Below, piece after piece: positions 27,192 through 34,784 of a DNA stretch of 64,000 nt (its first letter is position 1; each line of letters starts with the position of its first letter). Location: positions 1-64,000 of the forward strand of contig JAEWZO010000003.1 in assembly GCA_023458415.1 (NCBI GenBank), read 5' to 3'. The notes under the pieces were generated by a model. It searched no databases and was not told the origin of the DNA. It saw nothing but the letters and a program-made list of their open reading frames with translations. This stretch comes from Bacteroidota bacterium (GTDB taxonomy: Bacteria; Bacteroidota; Bacteroidia; Flavobacteriales; Weeksellaceae). Made by a program: the position numbers and the translations under genes.

Positions 27192-27231
27192 AAGCGCGAA
27201 GAGGGAAGATGGAAGACAGAAGTGTGAAACT

Positions 27232-27429
27232 GACCTAGGAGATTTTTGCGTAAAGAAAAAGTCGGAATGGAGCGTTAAAAAAGATTTACTGTTTGAGCGC
27301 GGCAAAAAAGTGGAACACAAACGTAATAAGATGTCGCGCGAGTTCTAAATCTTTTAGCGGAATGCAGACTTTTTTAGCAAAAATGTCAAGTCTTGAATTT
27401 TTGATTCTTTTGTTTCAAGACAAAAGAAT
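27232..27429 (+). repeat. 198-bp structured repeat, copy 1
   Basis: This block is closely similar along its length to 31915-32112, with the same total length. Shared landmarks are GAGATTTTTGCGT, AAAAAGTCGGAATG, TTTACTGTTTGAGCGCGGCA and CTTTTAGCGGAATGCAGACT. It ends in a perfect 10-bp hairpin, ATTCTTTTGT at 27404-27413 with ACAAAAGAAT at 27420-27429 around TTCAAG. The ATG of the first ATPase gene follows 14 bp later. No reading frame is kept open along both copies, so it appears non-coding. Confidence 0.75.
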
Positions 27430-27443
27430 AAGAAAAAAGAAGT

Positions 27444-28391
27444 ATGAAATCAATTATAGTACATAACCTCACCAAAACCTACGGCAAGAAAAAAGACAAA
27501 GTTCTTGCAGTGGACAGCGTGAATTTTGATGTGAATCCCGGAGAAATTTTCGGTCTCATCGGACCGGATGGCGCAGGCAAAACCTCCATTTTCAGAATGC
27601 TGACCACGGTCCTTCTGCCCGACAGCGGTTCCGCAAACATTGAAGGTTTGGACATCGTGAAAAACTACAAAGAAATCCGCAAAATTCTGGGTTATATGCC
27701 GGGACGTTTTTCGCTCTATCAGGATCTTTCAGTTGAAGAAAATCTCGAATTTTTCGCGAGTGTTTTCAATACGACGATTGAGGAAAATTACCATCTCATC
27801 AAGGATATTTATGTTCAGATTGAACCGTTCAAAGACCGGAAAGCAGGCAAACTTTCAGGCGGAATGAAACAAAAACTCGCTCTAAGCTGCGCGCTCATCC
27901 ACAAACCGAAAGTACTGTTCCTTGATGAACCAACGACCGGTGTGGATCCTGTTTCAAGAAAAGAATTCTGGGAAATGCTGAAACGCCTGAAAACACAGGG
28001 CATCACAATGGTTGTCGCCACACCTTATATGGACGAAGCTTCGCTTTGCGACCGGATTGCTTTAATACAAAACGGAAAAATCCTTCAGATTGACACGCCG
28101 GAAATCATCAGCAACTCCTTTCCTGACTTGCTTCTGGAAATAAAAGCCGGAAGAACTTCGGATGTTCTGAAAGCTCTGGAAGAATTCGAAGGCAAGAAAA
28201 ATGTGTACGCTTTCGGTGAATTTGTTCACTTAACCGTAGAACAAAACGAAAATTATAGTTTAAACGAAATCGAAAAATTTCTTCGTGAAAAAGGATTTGA
28301 CAATATCGAAATAAACTCCATAAAAGCAACGATTGAGGACAGTTTCATCAGATTACTGTCAAATAGTGGAGAGTTGAAAGCTGAAAATTGA
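27444..28391 (+). CDS. ABC exporter ATPase, first (H-loop lacking)
   Basis: One of two separate ATPase subunits that together correspond to the fused double-ATPase YbhF. The 315-residue protein has Walker A GPDGAGKTS (40-48), a canonical signature LSGGM (137-141), Walker B VLFLDEP (157-163) with the catalytic Glu, but Pro194 in TPYMDEA where the switch histidine is normally found. A C-terminal extension (about 220-315) follows. The second ATPase gene begins 2 bp beyond the stop. Cytoplasmic, docked on the two ABC-2 permeases; substrate unknown, possibly organic cations or drugs as for Ybh systems. Confidence 0.88.
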   Translation: MKSIIVHNLTKTYGKKKDKVLAVDSVNFDVNPGEIFGLIGPDGAGKTSIFRMLTTVLLPDSGSANIEGLDIVKNYKEIRKILGYMPGRFSLYQDLSVEENLEFFASVFNTTIEENYHLIKDIYVQIEPFKDRKAGKLSGGMKQKLALSCALIHKPKVLFLDEPTTGVDPVSRKEFWEMLKRLKTQGITMVVATPYMDEASLCDRIALIQNGKILQIDTPEIISNSFPDLLLEIKAGRTSDVLKALEEFEGKKNVYAFGEFVHLTVEQNENYSLNEIEKFLREKGFDNIEINSIKATIEDSFIRLLSNSGELKAEN

Positions 28392-28393
28392 AA

Positions 28394-29149
28394 ATGAAAG
28401 ATTCAGAAAAACATATCGCGATAAAAGCAGAAAGTATCACCAAAAATTTTGGCGACTTCACCGCTGTGGATCACATCAGCTTTGAGGTGAAAAAAGGCGA
28501 AATCTTCGGATTCCTCGGTGCGAATGGTGCGGGAAAAACCACGGCGATGCGGATGTTCTGCGGACTTTCTGTTCCAACTTCCGGAAATGCGACGGTTGCT
28601 GGTTTTGATGTATATAATGAAACCGAATCCATCAAAAAAAATATCGGATATATGAGTCAGAAATTTTCACTGTACGGAAACCTGACCGTGAAAGAAAACC
28701 TGGAATTCTTCGGCGGAATTTACGGCATCGGAAGAAAAGAGTTGAAAGAAAAACGTGACGAACTCATCCAAAAACTCGGACTGGAAAATGAGAAAAATAA
28801 ACTTGTTTCAGAACTTCCTTTGGGATGGAAGCAGAAACTGGCTTTTTCGGTCGCGATTTTCCATAATCCGGAAATTGTGTTCCTGGATGAACCTACCGGC
28901 GGTGTAGATCCCGTAACCAGACGCCAGTTCTGGAGTATGATTTACAACGCGGCCGACCGCGGCATCACGATCTTTGTGACGACACATTATATGGATGAAG
29001 CGGAATATTGCGACCGGGTTTCGATAATGGTGGACGGAAAAATTGCAGCCCTCGATACGCCGGCAAACCTGAAAAAACAGTTTGAAACCGACAGTATGGA
29101 TGATGTGTTTTACCAGCTCGCGCGCGACGCAAAACGAACTGCAGACTAA
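28394..29149 (+). CDS. ABC exporter ATPase, second (degenerate signature)
   Basis: The partner ATPase, 251 residues. Walker A GANGAGKTT (42-50), Walker B IVFLDEP (161-167) and the switch His198 in TTHYMDEA are canonical, but the signature loop reads LPLGW (141-145) instead of LSGGQ. This complements the first subunit, so the pair should form one complete and one degenerate ATP site. The stop codon TAA is formed by the first three bases of the inverted-repeat element at 29147, so the gene runs directly into it. Confidence 0.88.
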   Translation: MKDSEKHIAIKAESITKNFGDFTAVDHISFEVKKGEIFGFLGANGAGKTTAMRMFCGLSVPTSGNATVAGFDVYNETESIKKNIGYMSQKFSLYGNLTVKENLEFFGGIYGIGRKELKEKRDELIQKLGLENEKNKLVSELPLGWKQKLAFSVAIFHNPEIVFLDEPTGGVDPVTRRQFWSMIYNAADRGITIFVTTHYMDEAEYCDRVSIMVDGKIAALDTPANLKKQFETDSMDDVFYQLARDAKRTAD

Positions 29150-29368
29150 ACCACAGAGACACGGAGTTGGCACACAGAGCACTAAAAATCTCCCGCTGAT
29201 CACGCGGATAAACGCGGATAAACGCTGATAAACGCAAAAAAAATCTCCGCCATCTGCGAAATCTGCGGGAACAAAAAAAAGAAATCTGTGGGAACCGAAA
29301 ATCTGTGAGAAACAACAAATAAAAAACCTCAGCGTCCTCCGTGATAACTCCGTGAACTCTGTGGTTTA
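29147..29368. repeat. MITE-like element with 22-bp terminal inverted repeats
   Basis: The left end (29147-29168) begins TAAACCACAGAG and ends CACGGAGTT; the right end (29346-29368) is its inverse with one small difference (ending CTCTGTGGTTTA). The interior has a 10-bp tandem repeat (CGCGGATAAA twice and CGCTGATAAA, 29203-29232) and several CTGCG/CTGTG units, with no gene. Related sequence built on CCACAGAG is widespread as an intergenic repeat in Bacteroidota, from general knowledge. It fills the gap between the ATPase and permease genes. Confidence 0.75.
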
Positions 29369-29379
29369 AAAAAAAGAAA

Positions 29380-30480
29380 ATGAAACAGCTATTAACCTTT
29401 GTACGAAAAGAATTCTACCACGTTCTGCGCGACAAAAGAACGCTGCTCATCCTGTTCGGAATGCCCATCGTGCAGGTGCTACTCTTTGGTTTTGCACTCA
29501 GTACAGAAGTTAAGAATACGAAAATCGGGGTTTTGGATCACGACAAATCACAGGCATCCACTGAACTGATTTCGAAGATCAATTCCAATCAGTATTTCGA
29601 AGTAGATAAAAATCTCAGCTCCATCAACGAAGCCGAAGACGCCTTCAAATCAGGACAAATCAAAATGATCGTCGTGATTCCCGATGATTTTTCCGAAAAC
29701 TTTCTCCTGGGCAAAAAAGCCCACCTGCAACTCATTACCGACGGTACCGACATCAACCTGGCGAATCAGATCCTGAACTTTATGAACAATATCATTCTGG
29801 ATCAGTACGGACAAACCACGGCGCAGCAAATGTCCGGCGCTATTCCGGAAATCCGGATGCTGTACAACCCGCAGCTGAAAGGCGCTCCCAACTTCGTTCC
29901 AGGTGTAATGGCGCTGATTCTACTGATTATCTGCGTACTGATGACCGCCATCGCCATTGTGCGCGAAAAAGAAACCGGAACAATGGAAGTATTGCTCGTT
30001 TCTCCAATGAAACCGGCCGTCATCATCCTGGCGAAAGCAATTCCGTATTTCATTCTGTCGATGATTATTCTGATTTCCATCCTCGTGCTCAGCGTCACGC
30101 TTCTGGAACTGCCCATCAAAGGAAATCTGTTACTGCTGTTTTTAGTGAGCATCATTTTCATCATCACCAACCTGCTGATCGGAATTCTGATTTCGATTAT
30201 GACCGATTCCCAACAAAATGCGATGCTCATTTCCCTTGTCGGAACAATGCTTCCTACCGTAATGCTGAGCGGATTTATGTTCCCAATCGAAAATATGCCC
30301 GTTCCACTGCAGGTGGTGGCGAATGTGATTCCCGCAAAATGGTATTATGAAATCGTAAAAAACATAATGATCAAAGGCACCGGCATCGAAGTGATCTGGA
30401 AACACATCGGCATCCTTACCGGAATGACGGTGCTCCTCTTCGGTTTGGCTGTGAAAAAATTTAAGATAAGACTCGAATGA
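29380..30480 (+). CDS. ABC-2 type permease, first (YbhS-like)
   Basis: A 366-residue exporter permease with the ABC-2 layout: an N-terminal membrane helix (about 22-42), a large extracytoplasmic domain (about 43-170) and five helices in the C-terminal half. Characteristic segments are IVREKETGTMEVLLVSPMKP (the coupling helix region, about 190-209) and SGFMFPIENMPVPLQVVANVIPAKWY near the end. It should pair with the second permease and the two ATPases. The start ATG lies 11 bp beyond the repeat element that precedes it. Confidence 0.87.
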   Translation: MKQLLTFVRKEFYHVLRDKRTLLILFGMPIVQVLLFGFALSTEVKNTKIGVLDHDKSQASTELISKINSNQYFEVDKNLSSINEAEDAFKSGQIKMIVVIPDDFSENFLLGKKAHLQLITDGTDINLANQILNFMNNIILDQYGQTTAQQMSGAIPEIRMLYNPQLKGAPNFVPGVMALILLIICVLMTAIAIVREKETGTMEVLLVSPMKPAVIILAKAIPYFILSMIILISILVLSVTLLELPIKGNLLLLFLVSIIFIITNLLIGILISIMTDSQQNAMLISLVGTMLPTVMLSGFMFPIENMPVPLQVVANVIPAKWYYEIVKNIMIKGTGIEVIWKHIGILTGMTVLLFGLAVKKFKIRLE

Positions 30481-30563
30481 TCGAAGTGGGAAGCCGGAAG
30501 CGGGAAGAATAATCCAGTCCAAAACTTCCTTCTTCCTTCTTCCATCTTCCAAACTCAAAGATT

Positions 30564-31688
30564 ATGATCCGTACACTCTCCATATTAATCCGCAAAGAAT
30601 TCCTGCAAATCTTCAGGAACAAGGCAATCCTCGCCATCATCTTCGTGATGCCGGTGGTGCAGCTGCTGGTGTTACCGCTTGCAGCCAGCTACGAAATCAA
30701 GGATGTGAAAGTGGCCGTGGTCGATCACGACAAATCCACCTATTCGCGCGAACTCATCCGGAAAATTACCGCTTCCGGATATTTTCAGATTGTGAATTAT
30801 GGAGAAAGTTTTAACAAAGCTTACAGCGATGTAGAGCAGGAAAAAGCCGACCTCATCATCGAAATCCCAAACAATTTCGAGAAAAACCTGGTCCGCGAAA
30901 ACAGCGAAAAAGTCCTCCTCGCCATCAACGCCATCAACGGCACCAAGGCCGGGCTCTCAGGTTCGTATCTCGCACAAATTATCGCGGATTTCAACCAGCA
31001 AATCCAGGTAAAAACCATGCCTCAAATCGAAACCGTAAAGAAAACTTCCGGCCTCGACATCATCCCAAAATTCTGGTTCAACGAGAGTTACAACTACCGA
31101 CTTTCGCTCGTTCCCGGCATCCTGGCGTTCCTCGTCACGCTCATCGGTGGTTACCTCACGGCGCTCAACATCGTGGAAGAAAAAGAAATCGGCACCATCG
31201 AGCAAATCAACGTATCGCCCATCAAAAAGCGCGATTTCATCCTCGCCAAGCTCATTCCGTTTTGGATTCTCTCGATGGTCGCGTTCACCATCGGGCTGCT
31301 CGTCACCATCTTCATCTACAAAATCGAAATGCAGGGCAACCTGCTCCTGCTCTATTTTTTCGTGGCGGTGTATATGGTTACGCTGCTCGGGATGGGCCTT
31401 CTGGTCAGTGTTTACAGCGAAACGCAGCAGCAGTCGATGTTCGTGGTCTTCTTCTTTATGATGATTTTCATCCTGATGAGCGGCCTCTTCACACCCATCG
31501 AAAGTATGACCGACTGGGCAAAACCCATCGCCTACGCCAATCCCGTCACGTACGGCGTGGATGCCATCCGACTCATAATGCTCAAAAATAGCGGTTTCAC
31601 GGACCTGCTTCCGCATTTCGGCATCATCACGGGAATGGGCATCATCTTCATCGTTTGGTCCGTCTTGAAATACAGAAAAACCAATTAA
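30564..31688 (+). CDS. ABC-2 type permease, second (YbhR-like)
   Basis: The second permease (374 residues) is paralogous to the first, with the same order: N-terminal helix, extracytoplasmic domain, five C-terminal helices; the coupling region is NIVEEKEIGTIEQINVSPIK and the late loop SGLFTPIESMTDWAKPIAYANPVTYG. Base composition is unusual: positions 31141-31260 count 60 G+C of 120, against 20 of 60 at 4681-4740 in the DUF349 gene. This may reflect codon bias or separate ancestry. Last gene of the export operon; the 564-bp gap after it contains repeats and a terminator. Confidence 0.87.
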   Translation: MIRTLSILIRKEFLQIFRNKAILAIIFVMPVVQLLVLPLAASYEIKDVKVAVVDHDKSTYSRELIRKITASGYFQIVNYGESFNKAYSDVEQEKADLIIEIPNNFEKNLVRENSEKVLLAINAINGTKAGLSGSYLAQIIADFNQQIQVKTMPQIETVKKTSGLDIIPKFWFNESYNYRLSLVPGILAFLVTLIGGYLTALNIVEEKEIGTIEQINVSPIKKRDFILAKLIPFWILSMVAFTIGLLVTIFIYKIEMQGNLLLLYFFVAVYMVTLLGMGLLVSVYSETQQQSMFVVFFFMMIFILMSGLFTPIESMTDWAKPIAYANPVTYGVDAIRLIMLKNSGFTDLLPHFGIITGMGIIFIVWSVLKYRKTN

Positions 31689-31754
31689 GAAATCAGCAAA
31701 AAAAACAAGTTAAACCATTAAGAGCAAGACCATTATGAAACCCTTTCCACCACC

Positions 31755-31834
31755 CCACCCGTTTTCCGCTACTACTCCTCGCGCCCACGCAAAATCCACC
31801 ACTTGCTGCGGGGTAACCGCTGCAACCGGGGCTA
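31755..31834 (+). repeat. REP-like imperfect palindrome, copy B
   Basis: Left arm ACCCGTTTTCCGCTACTACT (31757-31776) and right arm GGGGTAACCGCTGCAACCGG (from 31810) followed by GGCTA to 31834 match the arms of the copies at 24061 and 34636 with substitutions on both sides. Interior differs from the other copies. It lies downstream of the second permease gene in a gene-free stretch. Confidence 0.55.
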
Positions 31835-31914
31835 GAAGATCGTTTCGTTCTTCCCTCCACCGAAACAAATAAAAGAAGGAAAGAAAAAAATCTTATTATA
31901 ACCAAATCCAAAAC

Positions 31915-32112
31915 GACCTGGGAGATTTTTGCGTGAAGAAAAAGTCGGAATGAAGCGTTAAAAAAGGATTTACTGTTTGAGCGCGGCAAGAAAGTTATTT
32001 ACAAACGTGATGAAATATCGCGCGAGTTTAAATCTTTTAGCGGAATGCAGACTTTTTTAGAAAAAATGTCCAGTCTTGATCTTTTGCTTCTTTTGCATCA
32101 AGGCAAAAGAAG
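31915..32112 (+). repeat. 198-bp structured repeat, copy 2
   Basis: Direct repeat of 27232-27429. Its terminal hairpin is CTTCTTTTGC (32087-32096) with GCAAAAGAAG (32103-32112) around ATCAAG. Compared with copy 1, the outermost and innermost pairs have both changed in a compensatory manner (A-T to C-G, T-A to C-G), which argues that the stem itself is conserved. The two copies bracket the ATPase and permease genes. Confidence 0.75.
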
Positions 32113-32122
32113 TTAAACAAAC

Positions 32123-32171
32123 AAAAATCAATTTCTTATCCCCAACCCTAAAGGGCGGAAATTGATTTTTT
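32123..32171 (+). terminator. Probable terminator of the export operon
   Basis: A perfect 13-bp stem, AAAAATCAATTTC (32123-32135) with its complement at 32158-32170, encloses a 22-nt loop that contains CCC...GGG. The 3' arm ends in T6. It is the first good terminator after the second permease gene, 435 bp downstream. Confidence 0.65.
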
Positions 32172-32180
32172 GAAACGTTT

Positions 32181-32226
32181 TTGGAAACCACAGGCTTTCC
32201 AATTGCAATTAAAATCACTATCTTTA
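32181..32226 (+). promoter_or_regulatory. Candidate operator and -7 element of the lipoprotein gene
   Basis: An inverted repeat TTGGAAA (32181-32187) and TTTCCAA (32196-32202) is followed by the palindrome AATTGCAATT (32201-32210) and a near-consensus -7, TATCTTTA (32219-32226). The gene's ATG is at 32253. The placement just upstream of the -7 suits a regulator site, but none is known. Confidence 0.4.
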
Positions 32227-32252
32227 ATCATTAACATAAACCCTTTGAAAAA

Positions 32253-32738
32253 ATGAAAAAACTCCTTATTCCTGCAATCGTATCCGTTGCAATGCTCACA
32301 TCCTGCGAGAAAAAAGGAACGGTAGACCACTCCGATCATACCCAAACTGAACAGACTGCCACCGCTGAAGCCGAAGATCACAACGATGATGCGGAACACG
32401 CCAACACCACTGCAGACCTGGAACTGGACAATGGCAACAAGTGGAAAACCAACACCGAAATGGTTCCGTTCATCCAGGAGCAGGAACGACTTCTGGAAGC
32501 CTTCGACGACGATAGGGACGACTACAAAGTCCTGGCCACGAACCTAAGTGCTGCCAACGAAAAACTCATCAAAAGCTGCACAATGACCGGTAAATCTCAC
32601 GACGTGCTGCACGTTTGGCTCACCGATCATATGAAAAACATCGACCTGCTTTCCAAAGCAGCTAACAAAGAGGAAGCCGACAGAATCACCGATGCTCTGG
32701 ATCACTCAATGGAACTGTACCATCAGTATTTCCAGTAA
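32253..32738 (+). CDS. His/Asp-rich lipoprotein of unknown function
   Basis: The 161-residue product has a lipoprotein signal peptide with lipobox MLTSC (Cys18). Residues 25-52 are rich in His, Asp and Glu (VDHSDHTQTEQT, DHNDDAEHA), a composition suggesting metal contact. The remainder is helical, including KSCTMTGKSHDVLHVWLTDHM, where a Cys, two His and a Met are spaced as in helical metal-binding proteins. It should be a membrane-anchored periplasmic protein. I cannot place it in a named family; a role in copper or other metal handling is inference. Monocistronic, with its own terminator. Confidence 0.75.
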   Translation: MKKLLIPAIVSVAMLTSCEKKGTVDHSDHTQTEQTATAEAEDHNDDAEHANTTADLELDNGNKWKTNTEMVPFIQEQERLLEAFDDDRDDYKVLATNLSAANEKLIKSCTMTGKSHDVLHVWLTDHMKNIDLLSKAANKEEADRITDALDHSMELYHQYFQ

Positions 32739-32760
32739 ACCGTAAGACAATATTATGTAG

Positions 32761-32786
32761 AAAAGCACTTCGAAAGAGGTGCTTTT
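32761..32786 (+). terminator. GNRA-loop terminator, copy 1
   Basis: An 11-bp stem, AAAAGCACTTC with GAGGTGCTTTT (one G-T pair), closed by a GAAA tetraloop. The same stem with a GNRA loop recurs at 35208 and 36122. It ends the lipoprotein transcript. Confidence 0.85.
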
Positions 32787-32794
32787 GTATGTGT

Positions 32795-32935
32795 AAACGC
32801 AAAGATTCCTAATCATTCTTTTCATTTGAGGGAGCAAAGGATTCGCAAGCGAATATGAAGCGTACGCTTACAATCTGCCTGCAGATGACACTTTGCTCCC
32901 TCATTTTTGGTTTCTCGAAATTATTCTTTGCGTTT
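32795..32935. repeat. Multi-palindrome element, copy 1
   Basis: Nested structure in the 335-bp gap before the aldehyde dehydrogenase gene. An outer 11-bp pair AAACGCAAAGA (32795-32805) and TCTTTGCGTTT (32925-32935) encloses a 13-bp pair TGAGGGAGCAAAG (32827-32839) and CTTTGCTCCCTCA (32891-32903). Inside are three short palindromes: ATTCGCAAGCGAAT (32841-32854), AAGCGTACGCTT (32858-32869) and ATCTGCCTGCAGAT (32873-32886). A second copy is at 35281-35342. The remaining 32936-33073 holds nothing I can identify. Confidence 0.75.
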
Positions 32936-33073
32936 AAAATAAGAGGTAGATAGGTAACATCAATCATCGGAATATCCCACGAAAACAAAACTTTATGTAT
33001 TCCTTAACAATTTTGTCGCGAAATTCTCAGTAATTTTTGAAGAAATCAAACAATCAAAAAATTTATAGTCATT

Positions 33074-34585
33074 ATGGCAAAGAAAAAAGCATTCGACAGA
33101 CCGAAATTCAAGAAACAGTACGACAATTACATCGGCGGAAAATGGACAAAACCGGCAAGCGGGAAGTATTTTGACGTCATCACTCCACTCGATGGAACGG
33201 TGATGTCCAAAGCAGCGCACTCCAACGAAAAAGATTTGGACAAAGCCGTAAATGCAGCTGCAAAAGCATTCGAAACCTGGGGCAAAACTTCGGTGACCGA
33301 AAGAAGCATCATCCTGAACAAGATTGCAGACCGTATCGAAGAAAATCTGGAATACATAGCAGCCGTGGAAACCGTGGACAACGGAAAAGCCATCCGCGAA
33401 ACTCTTAACGCCGACATTCCTTTGGCCATCGACCATTTCAGATATTTTGCAAGTGTAATCCGTGCGGAAGAAGGTTCTTTGATGGAACTCGACAGCAATA
33501 CAGTTTCCCTGATTGTGAACGAACCAATTGGCGTTGTTGCACAGATTATTCCTTGGAACTTCCCAATTCTGATGGCAGTTTGGAAACTCGCTCCGGCTTT
33601 AGCAGCTGGAAACTGCGTGGTGCTGAAACCTGCTGAAAGTACACCGATTTCAATATTGGTTTTAATGGAACTGATCGAAGATCTGGTTCCTGCAGGTGTT
33701 ATCAACATCGTGAACGGTTTCGGTTCGGAGCTTGGACACGCTTTGGTGACGAATCCGAAAGTGGCAAAAGCAGCCTTCACCGGATCTACCGCAACAGGAC
33801 GAATGGTGATGCAGTACGCTACGGAAAACATCATTCCTGTGACTTTGGAACTCGGTGGGAAATCACCGAACGTATTCTTCGAAAGTGTAATGGACGAAGA
33901 TGACGATTTCCTTGACAAAGCCATTGAAGGAGCTGTTCTTTTCGCATTCAACCAGGGTGAAATCTGTACGTGTCCGTCAAGATTGTTGATTCAGGAAAGT
34001 ATTTACGACAAGTTCATTGAAAAAGTGATCAAACGTGTGGAAGCCATTAAAACCGGAGATCCGCTGGATCCAAACGTGATGATGGGCGCACAGGCATCCA
34101 ATATTCAGTACGAGAAGATTATGAATTACATCAAACTCGGTAAAGAAGAAGGTTGCGAAGTGTTAACCGGCGGTGATGCCAACAAACTGAAAGGCGACCT
34201 GAAAAACGGATACTACATCAAACCAACTCTTTTGAAAGGCGACAATAAAATGCGCGTGTTCCAGGAAGAAATTTTCGGTCCTGTGCTCGCTGTAACTACT
34301 TTCAAAGATGAAGCGGAAGCGATTGAAATTGCCAACGATACGATTTACGGACTTGGAGCCGGCGTTTGGACGAGAGATGCGCATCAGCTGTATCAGGTTC
34401 CGAGAGCGATTCAGGCAGGTAGAGTTTGGGTAAACCAGTACCACAATTATCCTGCAGGCGCACCATTTGGAGGTTACAAGCAATCCGGAATCGGAAGGGA
34501 AAACCACAAAATGATGCTCGACCATTACAGACAGACGAAGAATATGCTGATTTCTTATAATAAGAAGAAATTAGGATTCTTCTAA
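33074..34585 (+). CDS. NAD-dependent aldehyde dehydrogenase (ExaC/AldA-like)
   Basis: A 503-residue ALDH-superfamily enzyme oxidising an aldehyde to the acid with NAD(P). Visible features are the cofactor segment PWNFPILMAVWKLAPALAAG, the Lys of VVLKPAES, the loop FTGSTATGRMV, the general base Glu in LELGGKSPN, and the nucleophile Cys in FNQGEICTCPSRLL; EEIFGPV is also present. The EICTCPSR wording and the adjacent DUF779 gene point to the ExaC/AcoD-like acetaldehyde dehydrogenase group. Soluble, cytoplasmic. A terminator and a repeat separate it from the DUF779 gene. Confidence 0.92.
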   Translation: MAKKKAFDRPKFKKQYDNYIGGKWTKPASGKYFDVITPLDGTVMSKAAHSNEKDLDKAVNAAAKAFETWGKTSVTERSIILNKIADRIEENLEYIAAVETVDNGKAIRETLNADIPLAIDHFRYFASVIRAEEGSLMELDSNTVSLIVNEPIGVVAQIIPWNFPILMAVWKLAPALAAGNCVVLKPAESTPISILVLMELIEDLVPAGVINIVNGFGSELGHALVTNPKVAKAAFTGSTATGRMVMQYATENIIPVTLELGGKSPNVFFESVMDEDDDFLDKAIEGAVLFAFNQGEICTCPSRLLIQESIYDKFIEKVIKRVEAIKTGDPLDPNVMMGAQASNIQYEKIMNYIKLGKEEGCEVLTGGDANKLKGDLKNGYYIKPTLLKGDNKMRVFQEEIFGPVLAVTTFKDEAEAIEIANDTIYGLGAGVWTRDAHQLYQVPRAIQAGRVWVNQYHNYPAGAPFGGYKQSGIGRENHKMMLDHYRQTKNMLISYNKKKLGFF

Positions 34586-34601
34586 ACTGATATTTATAAA
34601 T

Positions 34602-34636
34602 AAGGTTCGGTGAACAGAATCCCGAACCTTGTTTTT
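34602..34636 (+). terminator. Terminator of the aldehyde dehydrogenase gene
   Basis: AAGGTTCGG (34602-34610) pairs perfectly with CCGAACCTT (34622-34630), then G and five T. The last T is the first base of the REP-like copy C. Confidence 0.85.
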
Positions 34637-34732
34637 AGCCCCGATGGAAGCGGCATCCTTTTTTGGTGACTTCGGCATTTCGACAGGCTCAATGACCTTT
34701 CAACACCAAAAAAGATACAGCGGACAGCGGGA
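34636..34732 (-). repeat. REP-like imperfect palindrome, copy C
   Basis: This is the inverted orientation of copies A and B. It begins TAGCCCCGATGGAAGCGGCA with TCC and T6, and ends A6, GATACAGCGGACAGCGGG. The interior has a GGTG/CACC inner stem and the motif CATTTCGACAGGCTCAATGA, itself a frequent intergenic sequence in Bacteroidota. An open frame crosses it into the DUF779 gene, producing a false N-terminal extension. Confidence 0.7.
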
Positions 34733-34784
34733 CCGGAATCCGAACAAGAAAACCAACCGTGTTGCTCCTAAAAAAGAAAATTGT

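Noticed and set aside
27009..27320. Possible minus-strand small gene over the 198-bp repeat, with a look-alike at 31693-31989
   Set aside because: Similarity of the two translations comes from the DNA repeat itself; frames are not kept along the whole repeat and no start context is seen.
29203..29232. Short tandem repeats as a possible CRISPR or iteron array
   Set aside because: Only three 10-bp units without spacers, inside an inverted-repeat element; no cas or replication genes in the window.
30957..31616. Open frame of 219 codons on the minus strand inside the second permease gene
   Set aside because: His/Glu/Asp-rich antisense of a membrane protein; its openness reflects the higher GC of this gene.
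33127..33951. Open frame of 274 codons on the minus strand inside the aldehyde dehydrogenase gene
   Set aside because: Long because of codon bias in the sense gene; the sense frame has all catalytic motifs and the antisense product resembles nothing recognisable.
34629..34784. N-terminal extension of the DUF779 protein
   Set aside because: The in-frame codons translate the REP-like palindrome and terminator; the domain starts naturally at ATG 34785.
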